From contig NZ_JOIY01000036.1 of assembly GCF_000720185.1 (NCBI RefSeq), positions 62,001 through 126,000 on the forward strand: a DNA stretch of 64,000 nt. The letters are read 5' to 3'. The stretch is from Streptomyces sp. NRRL S-340 (GTDB taxonomy: Bacteria > Actinomycetota > Actinomycetes > Streptomycetales > Streptomycetaceae). Below, piece after piece: positions 48,381 to 56,974 of this stretch (position 1 is its first letter; each line of letters begins with the position of its first letter). The position numbers and the translations under genes are program-made. The notes under the pieces are model-generated. The model saw only the letters and a program-made list of their open reading frames with translations, did no database searches and had not been told where the DNA came from.

Positions 48381-48393
48381 ACCGAAAGCTTCA

Positions 48394-48472
48394 CGCACCT
48401 CCCGGTGCGCCGGCCGCGGCTACTTCTTCGCACAGAATCCACGCCGCTGCCGAACTGATCTCGGGAGGCGCG
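48394..48472 (+). ncRNA. Y RNA-like RNA 2 (minimal, no tRNA-like module)
   Basis: Outer stem CGC-A-CCTCCCG (48394-48404) pairs with CGGGAGG-C-GCG (48462-48472), with one A-C mismatch. Internal loop GTGCGC against AACTGATCT. Inner stem CGGCCGCGGC/GCCGCTGCCG (48411-48420 with 48443-48452), with a C-U mismatch at the same place as in RNAs 1 and 3. The apical loop is only 22 nt and starts TACTTCTTCG. Same architecture as its neighbours but without T- and D-arms; about 79 nt. Confidence 0.75.
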
Positions 48473-48481
48473 GCTCATGGT

Positions 48482-48624
48482 GGGTGCCCGGTGCGCAGGC
48501 AACGGTTACTTCTTCCGGATCGGACGGTTGCGGGTTCGAGTCCCGTCATCGGCTCAGGGCCGGTGTAGCTCAACAGGCAGAGCATCTGACACAGTCCGTC
48601 GCCGACCCCTGATCTCGGGCACCC
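48482..48624 (+). ncRNA. Y RNA-like RNA 3 (YrlA type, with tRNA-like module)
   Basis: Outer stem GGGTGCCCG/CGGGCACCC (48482-48490 with 48616-48624), 9 perfect pairs. Internal loop GTGCGCA against GACCCCTGATCT. Inner stem GGCAACGG/CCGTCGCC (48498-48505 with 48596-48603), with an A-C mismatch after GGC. Then TACTTCTTCC, T-arm GCGGG-TTCGAGT-CCCGT (48530-48546), acceptor CATCGGC, 5-nt cap TCAGG, acceptor GCCGGTG (48559-48565), TA, D-arm GCTC-AACAGGCA-GAGC (48568-48583). It ends 67 nt before the Ro ATG. Confidence 0.85.
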
Positions 48625-48691
48625 TCCTTCTGCCGCGCCTCCCTCCGGAACACCGCGAAAACACGGTGAAACGAATTCGGGGGAATTCACG

Positions 48692-50275
48692 ATGGCGCGA
48701 TTCAACACCAGGACCGCCCGTCCGCAGCCCGTTTCCCGGGTGACGTCCACGGGGCGCGTGCTGCGCACCCACGAGGGCGGCCGGGGCCGGGAGCGGGACG
48801 CGCGCTCGGAACTCTTCCTGCTCGCGGTCTCCCACATGGTGTCGCAGCGGACCTTCTACGAGGACGGCGCCGACCGCGACGACCGGTTCGTGCGGCTCGT
48901 GCGCGAACTCGCCGTCACCGACCCGGCCTGGACGGCCGGCCTGCTCGGCTGGCTGCGCGGCGAGGGCAACCTGCGCACCGCCGCGGTCGTGGGCGCCGCC
49001 GAGTACGTGCACGCCCGGCTGGCGGCGGGCGCGACCGATGGCCCCGCCAACCGGCAGGTCGTGGACTCGGTGCTGCGGCGGCCGGACGAGCCCGGTGAAC
49101 TGCTGGCGTACTGGACGGCGACGTACGGGCGGGCCGTGCCCAAGCCCGTCAAGCGCGGGATCGCCGACGCCGTACGCCGGCTGTACCACGCCCGGTCGCT
49201 GCTGAAGTACGACACCGCCTCCAAGGGCTACCGCTTCGGCGACATCCTCAACCTCGTGCACGCGGTGCCCGACCCGGACAAGCCGGGGCAGGGCGAACTG
49301 TTCCGGTACGCGCTGGACCGGCGGCACCACCCCGAGACGGCGGTGCCGCCGGCGTCCGACCCGGTGCTCACCGCGCACCGGGAGCTGATGGCGCTGCCGG
49401 TGGCCGAGCGGCGCGCGGTGGTCACCTCCGCCGACGGCGCCGAGCGGCTGGCCGCGGCGGGCCTGACCTGGGAGGCGCTGGCCGGCTGGCTGCAGGGCCC
49501 GATGGACCGGGCGGCCTGGGAGGCCGTCATCGGGTCCATGGGCGTGATGGCGCTCGTGCGCAACCTGCGCAACTTCGACCAGGCCGGCGTCTCGGACGAG
49601 GCCGCCGCACGGGTCGCGGCGAAGATCAGCGACCCGGAGCAGGTGGCCCGCTCACGGCAGTTCCCCTTCCGGTACCTGGCCGCCTACCAGCACGCGCCGT
49701 CGCTGCGCTGGGCGTACCCGCTGGAGCAGGCGCTCGGCCACTCGCTGGCCAACGTGCCCGCGCTGCCGGGCCGGACGCTGGTGCTCGTGGACCGCTCGGG
49801 GTCGATGTTCTGGTCGCGGATGTCGGAGCGCTCCGAACTGAACCGGGCGGACGCGGCGGCCGTCTTCGGCACGGCGCTGGCGCTGCGCGCGGCGCACGCG
49901 GACCTCGTCCAGTTCGGGTCGTCGAGCGACCCGGTGCCCTTCCGGCGGGGCGAGTCGGTGCTGAAGATCCTGGACCGCTTCGGCGACCTCGGCGGCACCG
50001 ACACCACCGAGGCGGTACGGCGCCATTACCGGGGGCACGACCGGGTGCTGATCGTCACCGACGAGCAGTACGCCCCCAGCCGGCACGGCGACCCGACCGA
50101 GCAGATCCCGCCGCACGTGCCGGTCTACACCTGGAACCTCGCCGGGTACCGCGCGGGGCACGGGCCGTCCGGCCGGGACGGACGGCACACCTTCGGCGGC
50201 CTGTCGGACGCGGCCTTCCGGATGGTGCAGCTGCTCGAAGCCGGGCGGGACGCCGACTGGCCGTGGACCGGCTGA
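48692..50275 (+). CDS. rsr: Ro/TROVE-domain RNA-binding protein (Rsr)
   Basis: 527-residue bacterial orthologue of the Ro60 autoantigen: a ring of HEAT-like TROVE repeats that holds Y RNA on the outside and misfolded RNA in its cavity, working with PNPase in RNA decay and stress survival (known from Deinococcus). TROVE signature stretches include AVSHMVSQRTFYEDGADRDD and KPVKRGIADAVRRLYHARS; the vWA domain has an intact MIDAS (LVLVDRSGSMFWSRM; GGTDTTEAV; IVTDEQ). The ATG at 48692 follows GGGGGAA. Its SD lies in the loop of GAATTC-GGGG-GAATTC (48673-48688), which could mask or expose it. Three Y RNA-like RNAs lie directly upstream. Confidence 0.95.
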   Translation: MARFNTRTARPQPVSRVTSTGRVLRTHEGGRGRERDARSELFLLAVSHMVSQRTFYEDGADRDDRFVRLVRELAVTDPAWTAGLLGWLRGEGNLRTAAVVGAAEYVHARLAAGATDGPANRQVVDSVLRRPDEPGELLAYWTATYGRAVPKPVKRGIADAVRRLYHARSLLKYDTASKGYRFGDILNLVHAVPDPDKPGQGELFRYALDRRHHPETAVPPASDPVLTAHRELMALPVAERRAVVTSADGAERLAAAGLTWEALAGWLQGPMDRAAWEAVIGSMGVMALVRNLRNFDQAGVSDEAAARVAAKISDPEQVARSRQFPFRYLAAYQHAPSLRWAYPLEQALGHSLANVPALPGRTLVLVDRSGSMFWSRMSERSELNRADAAAVFGTALALRAAHADLVQFGSSSDPVPFRRGESVLKILDRFGDLGGTDTTEAVRRHYRGHDRVLIVTDEQYAPSRHGDPTEQIPPHVPVYTWNLAGYRAGHGPSGRDGRHTFGGLSDAAFRMVQLLEAGRDADWPWTG

Positions 50276-50310
50276 GGACGGGACCGACCGACCGGCTGAG
50301 CACGGGACCG
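50267..50310. repeat. Tandem duplication across the rsr stop codon
   Basis: ACCGGCTGAGGACGGGACCG (50267-50286) recurs with one change at 50291-50310, a 24-bp period. The first copy contains the rsr stop, so a second in-frame TGA lies 8 codons later. Confidence 0.8.
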
Positions 50311-50316
50311 CCGGCC

Positions 50317-50351
50317 CCCGGCCCCGGACGAGTCCGTCGTCCGGGGCCGGG
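50317..50351 (+). terminator. rsr terminator
   Basis: A 15-bp perfect stem (50317-50331 with 50337-50351) with loop GTCCG follows the rsr stop region. Confidence 0.8.
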
Positions 50352-50417
50352 CCCGCCCCCGCGTCCGGGGCTCCGGTAAATTACGGAGATGGTCCCCGGT
50401 TCGCGAGGAGGGTCTGG

Positions 50418-50996
50418 ATGACGCAGGTCAGGCCGATGCGCGCGGACGCCCGGCGCAACTACGAGCGGTTGCTCGAGGTGGCGGCGCGGGCCTTCGCCGA
50501 GCACGGGGAGAACGCGTCCCTCGACGACATCGCCAAGCGCGCCGGCGTCGGCTCCGGCACGTTGTACCGGCACTTCCCGAACCGGCAGGCGCTGCTGGAG
50601 GCGGCCTACGTCGACCGGATCGAGGCGATCGCCGCCCGCGCGGACGAGCTGGCGCGGGACCTGCCGCCGGGCGGGGCGCTGACGGCCTGGCTGGAGGAGC
50701 TGTGCGTCTGGACGATCCAGGTGCGCGGTCTGAAGGCGCTGCTCGGGTCGGCCGTCACGGACGGCAGCGCGGCGGCGGTCACGGTGTGCGGTACGTCGCT
50801 CAAGGGCGCCGCGGCCCGGCTGGCGGAGGCCGCGCAGCGGGAGGGGACCCTGCGGGCGGACCTGGAACCGCTCGAACTGCTGCGGCTGGCGCACGGCGTG
50901 GCGACGGCGTCCGAACTGGCCGACGGACAGCAGGCGGGGCAGGGGGCGCACATCCGGCGCTATCTGTCCCTGCTGCTGGAGGGCCTGCGGGCCTGA
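50418..50996 (+). CDS. TetR-family transcriptional regulator
   Basis: 192-residue repressor with N-terminal HTH (RRNYERLLEVAARAFAEHGE, then SLDDIAKRAGVGSGTLYRHF) and the C-terminal SBP-like ligand domain common in streptomycetes (ELCVWTIQVRGLKALLGSAV). The ATG at 50418 follows GAGGAGGG. No obvious target gene adjoins it; the region to the right (50997-51278) holds nothing I can identify. Confidence 0.92.
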   Translation: MTQVRPMRADARRNYERLLEVAARAFAEHGENASLDDIAKRAGVGSGTLYRHFPNRQALLEAAYVDRIEAIAARADELARDLPPGGALTAWLEELCVWTIQVRGLKALLGSAVTDGSAAAVTVCGTSLKGAAARLAEAAQREGTLRADLEPLELLRLAHGVATASELADGQQAGQGAHIRRYLSLLLEGLRA

Positions 50997-51278
50997 GCGC
51001 ACCCGTGCCCGGCGGCGGTCACGGCAGGGGCGGGCGCGGCAGGGCACGGCAGGTGGGGGGCTCGGCCGGTCACGGGATCGGGCGGCCCGGTACGCCGGTG
51101 CCCGGGCCGCGGTGGCCGGCTCCCGGGAGGTGCCGGGGCCGCGGGGCCCGGGCGCAGCGTCTGGTCCGGTACCGGAGGGGCCCGGCTCCGGGTACGGCCA
51201 AGCACCGGCTCCGGGTGGCGGGCGTGCCGGCGCGGCGCGGGGCCAGGAGGTGCGCCGGGCACCGCGCCGCCGTGGTGC

Positions 51279-52508
51279 CTACAGTGCCTGGGCGGCCGGC
51301 TTCACCATGTTCCGTACGGTGCGCGCCTTGACGAAGTCGCCGATGGCCGTCATCTCCCACTCGCCGGAGTACTGCCGGATCAGCTTGGCCATCATCACGC
51401 CGGTCTGGGCCTCGGCGCCGGTGAGGTCGAAGCGGACCAGTTCCTCGCCGGTTCCGGCGTCCAGGAGCCGGCAGTACGCCTTGGCGACCTCCGTGAACTT
51501 CTGGCCTGAGAAGGAGTTGACCGTGAAGACGAGGCCGGTGACCTCCTGCGGGAGGCGTCCGAGGTCGACCACGATGACCTCGTCGTCACCAGCGCCCTCG
51601 CCCGTGAGGTTGTCGCCGGAGTGCTTCACCGCGCCGCCCAGGATGGACAGCTTGCCGAAGTAGCAGCTGTCGATGTGGTTGCGCTGCGGGCCGTAGGCGA
51701 TGACCGAGGCGTCCAGGTCGATGTCCGCGCCGCGGAAGGCGGGCTCCCAGCCGAGGCCCATCTTCACCTGGGACAGCAGGGGCCGGCCGCCCTTGACGAG
51801 GGACACCGTCTGGTTCTTCTGAAGACTGACCCGGCCCTTGTCGAGGTTGACCTTCCCGGTGCCGGCGGCGGGCGGGGCCGACGGCGCGGGCGGGGGCGGC
51901 GCGACCGGCCCGGTGACCTGGGTGTGGGGGGCGGGCGGCGGGGCCGTCGGCTGCGGCGGGGTGCCCGGGTGCGGCGGGGCCACCGGCTGCTGCGGGGCGG
52001 CCGGCGGTTCCTCCACGCTCACGCCGAAGTCGGTCGCGATGCCGGCGAGCCCGTCGGCGTACCCCTGGCCGACGGCCCGTGCCTTCCACTGCCCGCCGCG
52101 CAGGTAGATCTCCACGATCACCAGCGCCGTCTCGGTGCCGAGCCGGGGCGGGGTGAAGGTGGCCAGCGGGGAGCCGTCGTCCGCGTCGCGGATGGTGGCC
52201 GTGGGCTCGATGCCCTGGAAGGTCTGCCCGGCGGCGTCCGGGCTGGCGGTGACCACGATCTTCTCGATGCCGGGCGGCACCGCGGCCGTGTCGACGGTGA
52301 TCGCGTCCGGCGCGGTGCCGCCGCCCGAGCGGTAGGTCACGCCCGGGCCGGAGGGCTGGTTGTAGAAGATGAAGTCGTCGTCCGAGCGCACCTTGCCGTC
52401 GCCGGTGAGCAGCAGGCCCGAAACGTCCAGCCGCACGGGCGCGGCCACGTCGACCGTGACACGGGCGGCGGAGAGAGGAATGTTCGAGCCGGGGGTCATA
52501 GCTGTCAT
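51279..52508 (-). CDS. TerD-family protein with two TerD domains
   Basis: 409 residues with an unusual layout. The first half is a TerD-like domain (NIPLSAARVTVDVAAPVRLD, DDFIFYNQPSGPG, LVIVEIYLRGGQWKARAVGQ). A Pro-rich linker of about 60 residues follows (PPHPGTPPQPTAPPPAPHTQ). Then comes a canonical C-terminal TerD domain (NLDKGRVSLQKNQTVSLVKG, MGLGWEP, DLDASVIAYGP, GEGAGDDEVIVVDL). The calcium-binding aspartates of the second domain are in place. The family links to tellurite and general envelope stress. Start ATG 52508 or 52499; neither has a good ribosome site. Confidence 0.92.
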   Translation of the reverse strand: MTAMTPGSNIPLSAARVTVDVAAPVRLDVSGLLLTGDGKVRSDDDFIFYNQPSGPGVTYRSGGGTAPDAITVDTAAVPPGIEKIVVTASPDAAGQTFQGIEPTATIRDADDGSPLATFTPPRLGTETALVIVEIYLRGGQWKARAVGQGYADGLAGIATDFGVSVEEPPAAPQQPVAPPHPGTPPQPTAPPPAPHTQVTGPVAPPPPAPSAPPAAGTGKVNLDKGRVSLQKNQTVSLVKGGRPLLSQVKMGLGWEPAFRGADIDLDASVIAYGPQRNHIDSCYFGKLSILGGAVKHSGDNLTGEGAGDDEVIVVDLGRLPQEVTGLVFTVNSFSGQKFTEVAKAYCRLLDAGTGEELVRFDLTGAEAQTGVMMAKLIRQYSGEWEMTAIGDFVKARTVRNMVKPAAQAL

Positions 52509-52705
52509 GCCGGGTGAACGAGCGAGGGGACTTTGCCGTTCCCTTACCCAGCGGGAAGAGGCCGTCCGGGTGGCGGCGGGCGCGGCCCGACGGGTCTTGC
52601 CGCCCCGTTCCACCCCGCTCCTCCCGTCCCCGGGCGCTTCCCCCAGGCCTCCCTGTCGGCCTCCGGCGTCCTCCTCGGACGCCGGACGGGCCCGGACGCG
52701 GTGCC

Positions 52706-53695
52706 CTACGGCACCACCACGATCTTGCGGCCCACCCCCGCCGCGAACTGCTCCAGCGCCTGCGGGTAGCTCTCCAGCGGGAGGCGGTCGCTGATGAAGA
52801 CGTCCGGGTCCAGCACGCCGTTGGCGAAGAGTTCGGCCGCGCGTTCGTAGCTGTGCAGGACCGCCATCGAACCCGTGATGGTGATCTCCTGGTTGTAGAT
52901 GCGGTACGGGTCGATCTCCACCCGGGTGGCGTAGTCGGCCACGCCGAACTGGAGGAACGTGCCCGCCTTGGCGACCCGGCCCAGACCGTCCTGGATGGCC
53001 GCCGCGTTGCCGGTGGCGTCGATGACCAGGTCCCAGCCCTGCGGCCGGTCCAGTTCGTCCGCGTTCGCGGCCGACGCCGAGACCCCCAGAGCGCGGGCCG
53101 TCTCCAGCCGGGCGGGGTTCACGTCGACCACGTCGACGCTCGCCGCGCCGGTCCGCTTGGCCAGCTCCAGCATCATCAGGCCCATCGTCCCGGAGCCGTA
53201 GATCAGGACGTGGGCGCCGAGCCGGGACCGCAGGACGTCGTAGCCGCGCACCGCGCAGGACAGCGGCTCGATCAGGGCCGCGTCCTGGGTGCGGACGTGT
53301 TCGGGGAGCTTGACGCAGTTGGCGACCGGGGCCGACGCGTACTGCGCGGCGCCGCCCGCCGTCGTCACGCCGATCGCGGCCCAGCGTTCGCACAGGTTGT
53401 TGTGGCCGGTGCGGCACTGGCGGCACTCGTAGCAGTACAGGGACGGGTCCACCGCCACCCGGTCGCCCGCCGCGACCTCGGTGACCTGGGTGCCGACGGC
53501 GACGACGCGGCCGGCGAACTCGTGGCCCGGCACGATCGGCAGCTTGGGCGCGAACTCGCCCTGCAGGATGTGCAGGTCCGTCCCGCACAGGCCGCAGGCG
53601 GCGACCTCCACGACGACCTCGCGCGGCCCGGGCGTCGGGTCGGGGACCTCGGTGACGACGGCACGGCCCACGGACTCGATGACGGCGGCCTTCAT
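52706..53695 (-). CDS. Zinc-dependent alcohol/polyol dehydrogenase
   Basis: 329-residue medium-chain dehydrogenase. Catalytic zinc residues lie in CGLCGTDLHILQG and GHEFAGRV; the structural zinc loop CYECRQCRTGHNNLCE is complete; the nucleotide fold is VLIYGSGTMGLMMLELAKR. It is last in a DeoR-ABC operon for a polyol, so sorbitol-, mannitol- or arabitol-type oxidation is likely. ATG start in an ATGA overlap with the permease gene. Confidence 0.92.
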   Translation of the reverse strand: MKAAVIESVGRAVVTEVPDPTPGPREVVVEVAACGLCGTDLHILQGEFAPKLPIVPGHEFAGRVVAVGTQVTEVAAGDRVAVDPSLYCYECRQCRTGHNNLCERWAAIGVTTAGGAAQYASAPVANCVKLPEHVRTQDAALIEPLSCAVRGYDVLRSRLGAHVLIYGSGTMGLMMLELAKRTGAASVDVVDVNPARLETARALGVSASAANADELDRPQGWDLVIDATGNAAAIQDGLGRVAKAGTFLQFGVADYATRVEIDPYRIYNQEITITGSMAVLHSYERAAELFANGVLDPDVFISDRLPLESYPQALEQFAAGVGRKIVVVP

Positions 53696-54516
53696 TTCAC
53701 GGCTCCAAGCGACAGGCCCTGGACCAGTTTGTCCTGGGCGGCGAACCCCGCGGCGAGCACCGGCAGGGAGATGACGAGCGACGCGGCGCACACCTTGGCC
53801 AGGAACAGGCCCTGGCTGGTGATGAAACCGGTCAGGAAGACGGGGGCGGTCTCGGCGACCACGCCGGTGAGCACCCGCGCGAAGAGCAGTTCGTTCCAGC
53901 TGAAGATGAAGCAGATCAGCGCCGTCGCCGCGATCCCGGGGACGGCGATGGGGGCGACCACGCGGGCCAGGATCGTGGGCAGGCGGGCGCCGTCGACGCG
54001 GGCCGCCTCGATCACCGCGACCGGCACCTCGGCGAGGAAGGACTGCATCATCCACACCGCGATCGGCAGGTTCATGGAGGTGTAGAGGACGACGAGCAGC
54101 CAGATGTTGTCCAGCATCCCGGCGTTCTTGGCGAACAGGTAGATCGGCAGCAGTCCGGCCACCGCCGGCAGCATCTTGGTGGACAGGAAGAAGAACAGCA
54201 CGTCCGTCCACTTCCTCACCGGCCGGATCGACAGCGCGTAGGCCGCCGGGAGGGCCAGGACCAGGACGAACAGCGTCGAGACCACCGAGGCGACCGCCGA
54301 GTTGACCAGCGCGGGCCAGGGGCTGGGGCCGCCGCCGCTGCCGAAGAAGTCGCGGTAGCCGTCCAGGGTGAGGGAGGCGGCGAAGGAGGGCGGGTTGGTC
54401 GCCGCGTCCGCCTCCGAGTGGAAGGAGGTCAGCGCCATCCAGGCGATGGGCAGGAAGAAGACGATGCCGGCCAGCCAGGCGACCAGGCCGAGACCGTTGC
54501 GCTTGAGGACGTTCAT
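53692..54516 (-). CDS. Carbohydrate ABC transporter permease (MalG type)
   Basis: 274-residue inner-membrane protein with six helices and the EAA loop VAVIEAARVDGARLPTILAR, which contacts the ATPase. It follows the MalF-type permease with an ATGA overlap and overlaps the dehydrogenase the same way. No ATPase gene is present in the operon. Confidence 0.94.
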   Translation of the reverse strand: MNVLKRNGLGLVAWLAGIVFFLPIAWMALTSFHSEADAATNPPSFAASLTLDGYRDFFGSGGGPSPWPALVNSAVASVVSTLFVLVLALPAAYALSIRPVRKWTDVLFFFLSTKMLPAVAGLLPIYLFAKNAGMLDNIWLLVVLYTSMNLPIAVWMMQSFLAEVPVAVIEAARVDGARLPTILARVVAPIAVPGIAATALICFIFSWNELLFARVLTGVVAETAPVFLTGFITSQGLFLAKVCAASLVISLPVLAAGFAAQDKLVQGLSLGAVK

Positions 54517-55451
54517 GCGCGGGACGCCTCCTCGCGGAACAGGGACGAGACCACGCGCAGGGCGAAGGTCGCGATGACGATCGAGCCGATGACGACCAGG
54601 ACACCGGCGGCCGAGGCCAGCCCGTTCTCGTGGGCCTGGTAGAAGCTCTGGTAGACGGTGTAGGGCAGGTTGGCGGTGCCCAGGCCCCCGGAGGTGAGGG
54701 TGAACACCGCGTCGAAGTTCTGCACGATGTAGATCGAGCCGAGCAGCGCCCCCAGTTCGAGGTAGCGGCGCAGGTGAGGCAGCGTGAGGTGGACGAAGAT
54801 CTGCCAGTCGCCGGCGCCGTCCACCCGGGCGGCCTCGATCTGCTGCTGGTCGCGGCTCTGCAGGCCGGCCAGCAGGATCAGCATCATGAAGGGCGTCCAC
54901 TGCCACACCAGTGAGGCCTCGACCGCCAGCAGTGGGGTGTTGGAGATCCAGTCCGGCTGGGGCCCGCCGACGTAGTGCAGCAGGCCGTTGAGCAGGCCGT
55001 ACTCGGGGTTGTAGAGCACGTGTTTCCACAGCAGGGCGGCGGCGACCGGCACGACGAGGAAGGGGGCGATCAGCAGGGTGCGCACGGCTCCCCGGCCGGG
55101 GAAGCGGCGGTCCAGGAGGAGGGCGAGGGCCAGGCCCAGGACCAGGCTGGCCAGCACCACCGCCACGGTCAGCAGGACCGTCGTCCACACCGAGTGGCGC
55201 AGGTCCGCGTCGGTGAGCACCTGCTGGTAGTTGTCCAGGCCGGTGAAGCGGCGGGCCTTGGGGTAGAGCGCGTTCCAGTCGAAGAAGGAGATCACCAGCG
55301 TGGCCACGAACGGGAGCTGGGTCACGGCGATCATGAAGACGAGGGCGGGCAGCAGCGGGGCGCGGGTCGCCCAGGCGCGCAGCCGGGGGGAGGGCCGCCG
55401 GGGCGCGAGCGGCTCGGTGGCGGCCACGGGGGCCGTGGTCGTGGCGGTCAT
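54513..55451 (-). CDS. Carbohydrate ABC transporter permease (MalF type)
   Basis: 312 residues with about six helices (LLPALVFMIAVTQLPFVATL onward) and the EAA loop QQIEAARVDGAGDWQIFVHL. It follows a 30-residue Pro/Arg-rich cytoplasmic N-terminus. ATGA overlaps on both sides tie it to the binding protein and the second permease. Confidence 0.94.
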   Translation of the reverse strand: MTATTTAPVAATEPLAPRRPSPRLRAWATRAPLLPALVFMIAVTQLPFVATLVISFFDWNALYPKARRFTGLDNYQQVLTDADLRHSVWTTVLLTVAVVLASLVLGLALALLLDRRFPGRGAVRTLLIAPFLVVPVAAALLWKHVLYNPEYGLLNGLLHYVGGPQPDWISNTPLLAVEASLVWQWTPFMMLILLAGLQSRDQQQIEAARVDGAGDWQIFVHLTLPHLRRYLELGALLGSIYIVQNFDAVFTLTSGGLGTANLPYTVYQSFYQAHENGLASAAGVLVVIGSIVIATFALRVVSSLFREEASRA

Positions 55452-56821
55452 CGTCCCTCGTACTCCTTGGCGATCTTCTCGGCGAGCTGCTGGGACTTCT
55501 TCAGGGCCGACTCGACGGACTGGCGTCCGGCGACGGCCGCGCTGATCTCCTGGGAGACCTTGGTGCCGAGGTCGGTGAACTCGGGGATGTCGACGAACTG
55601 GATGCCGGGCGCGGGCCGCGGCTGGACGCCCGGATCGTTGGGGCGGGCGCTCTCGATGGCGTTCTTCGTCATCTCCTGGAAGGCGGCTGCCTCCGCGCGG
55701 TAGGCGGGGTTCTCGTAGGTGGAGGCGCGCTTGCCGGCCGGGACGTTCGACCAGCCGTACGTCCTGCCCACCAGTTGCTCGTACTCCTTGCCGGACGCCC
55801 AGGAGACGAACTTCCAGGCTTTGTCCGGGTTGCGGGATGCCTGCTGGATGCCCCAGGCCCACGTGTAGAGCCAGCCCGAGGACCGGGTCTTCTCCACCGG
55901 TGCGGGGGCGTAGCCGACCTTGCCCTTGACGGGCGAGCCCTTGGCCTCCAGGGAGCCGGCCGCGCTGGTGGCGTCGTACCACATGGCGACCTTGCCCTGG
56001 GTCATGTTGTTCAGGCACTCGGCGAACCCGGACTGGGCGGCGCCCGACTCGCCGTGCTGCCGGACCAGGTCGACGTAGAACTTCGTCGCCCCGGTGAACT
56101 CGGGGGAGTCCAGGTGCGCCTTCCAGTCCTTGTCGAACCAGGTGCCGCCGAAGGTGTTCACGACCGTCGTGAGCGGTGCCATCAGCTCGCCCCAGCCGGG
56201 CAGTCCGCGCAGGCAGATGCCCTTCATCCCGGGCCGGGCGCCGTCGGCCTTCGCGGCGAGGGCGGCGATCTGCTGCCAGGTGGGGTGGGCGGGCATGGTC
56301 AGGCCCTTGGCCGCGAACACGTCCTTGCGGTACATGAGGAAGGACGACTCGCCGTAGAAGGGCTCGCCGTAGAGCTTGCCGTCGTCGGCGGTGAGGGACT
56401 GGCGCATCGGCGCGAGGACGTCCTGCTGGTCGAAGCCCCGGTCGCGGGCGACGTAGGAGTCCATCGCGTGCAGCCAGCCGTTGCGGGCGTAGATCGGGAT
56501 CTCGTAGTTGGAGAGTGTGGCCACGTCGTACTGGCCCGCCTGGTTGGCGAAGTCCTGGCTGATCTTGTCGCGGACGTCGTTCTCCGGCAGCACGGTGAAG
56601 TTCACCTTGATGCCGGTCTCCTTGGTGAAGTGCGCGGCGGTGAGCTTCTGCAACTCCGTCATCTGCGGGTTGTTGACCATCAGCACGTTGATGGAGTCGC
56701 CGCCGGAACCGGCTCCGCCCGCCCCGACCCAGCAGCCGGAGAGCAGCGGGGCGAGCAGCGTCCCTGCGGCGGCCAGGGCGAGTGTCGCTCGCGGTGGCCG
56801 CCGTCGGCTCTGGGTTCGCAT
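55448..56821 (-). CDS. Sugar/polyol-binding lipoprotein of ABC transporter
   Basis: 457-residue extracellular binding protein of family 1. The signal peptide ends in lipobox LLSGC (about 30-34), and the mature protein has the expected INVLMVNNPQMTELQKLTAA start and GEPFYGESSFLMYRKDVF. The ATG at 56821 (MRTQSRRR) follows AGGAG; a frame extending to 56890 would bury the signal. The gene set resembles sorbitol/mannitol transporters; the true substrate is unproven. Confidence 0.93.
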   Translation of the reverse strand: MRTQSRRRPPRATLALAAAGTLLAPLLSGCWVGAGGAGSGGDSINVLMVNNPQMTELQKLTAAHFTKETGIKVNFTVLPENDVRDKISQDFANQAGQYDVATLSNYEIPIYARNGWLHAMDSYVARDRGFDQQDVLAPMRQSLTADDGKLYGEPFYGESSFLMYRKDVFAAKGLTMPAHPTWQQIAALAAKADGARPGMKGICLRGLPGWGELMAPLTTVVNTFGGTWFDKDWKAHLDSPEFTGATKFYVDLVRQHGESGAAQSGFAECLNNMTQGKVAMWYDATSAAGSLEAKGSPVKGKVGYAPAPVEKTRSSGWLYTWAWGIQQASRNPDKAWKFVSWASGKEYEQLVGRTYGWSNVPAGKRASTYENPAYRAEAAAFQEMTKNAIESARPNDPGVQPRPAPGIQFVDIPEFTDLGTKVSQEISAAVAGRQSVESALKKSQQLAEKIAKEYEGR

Positions 56822-56974
56822 GGATCGCTCCTGGACGTAGGGGAGTGGGATGTACGGGGAGACAAGGGGTGCGGCAGGGTGTGCCGCCACGGCGGGCGCG
56901 GGTCTTCCGCGACCGGGGCCGCCGGGACCGGGTGCCCGGACGGGCGCGGGCCGGGTGGCCGGGCGGGCCGGGTC

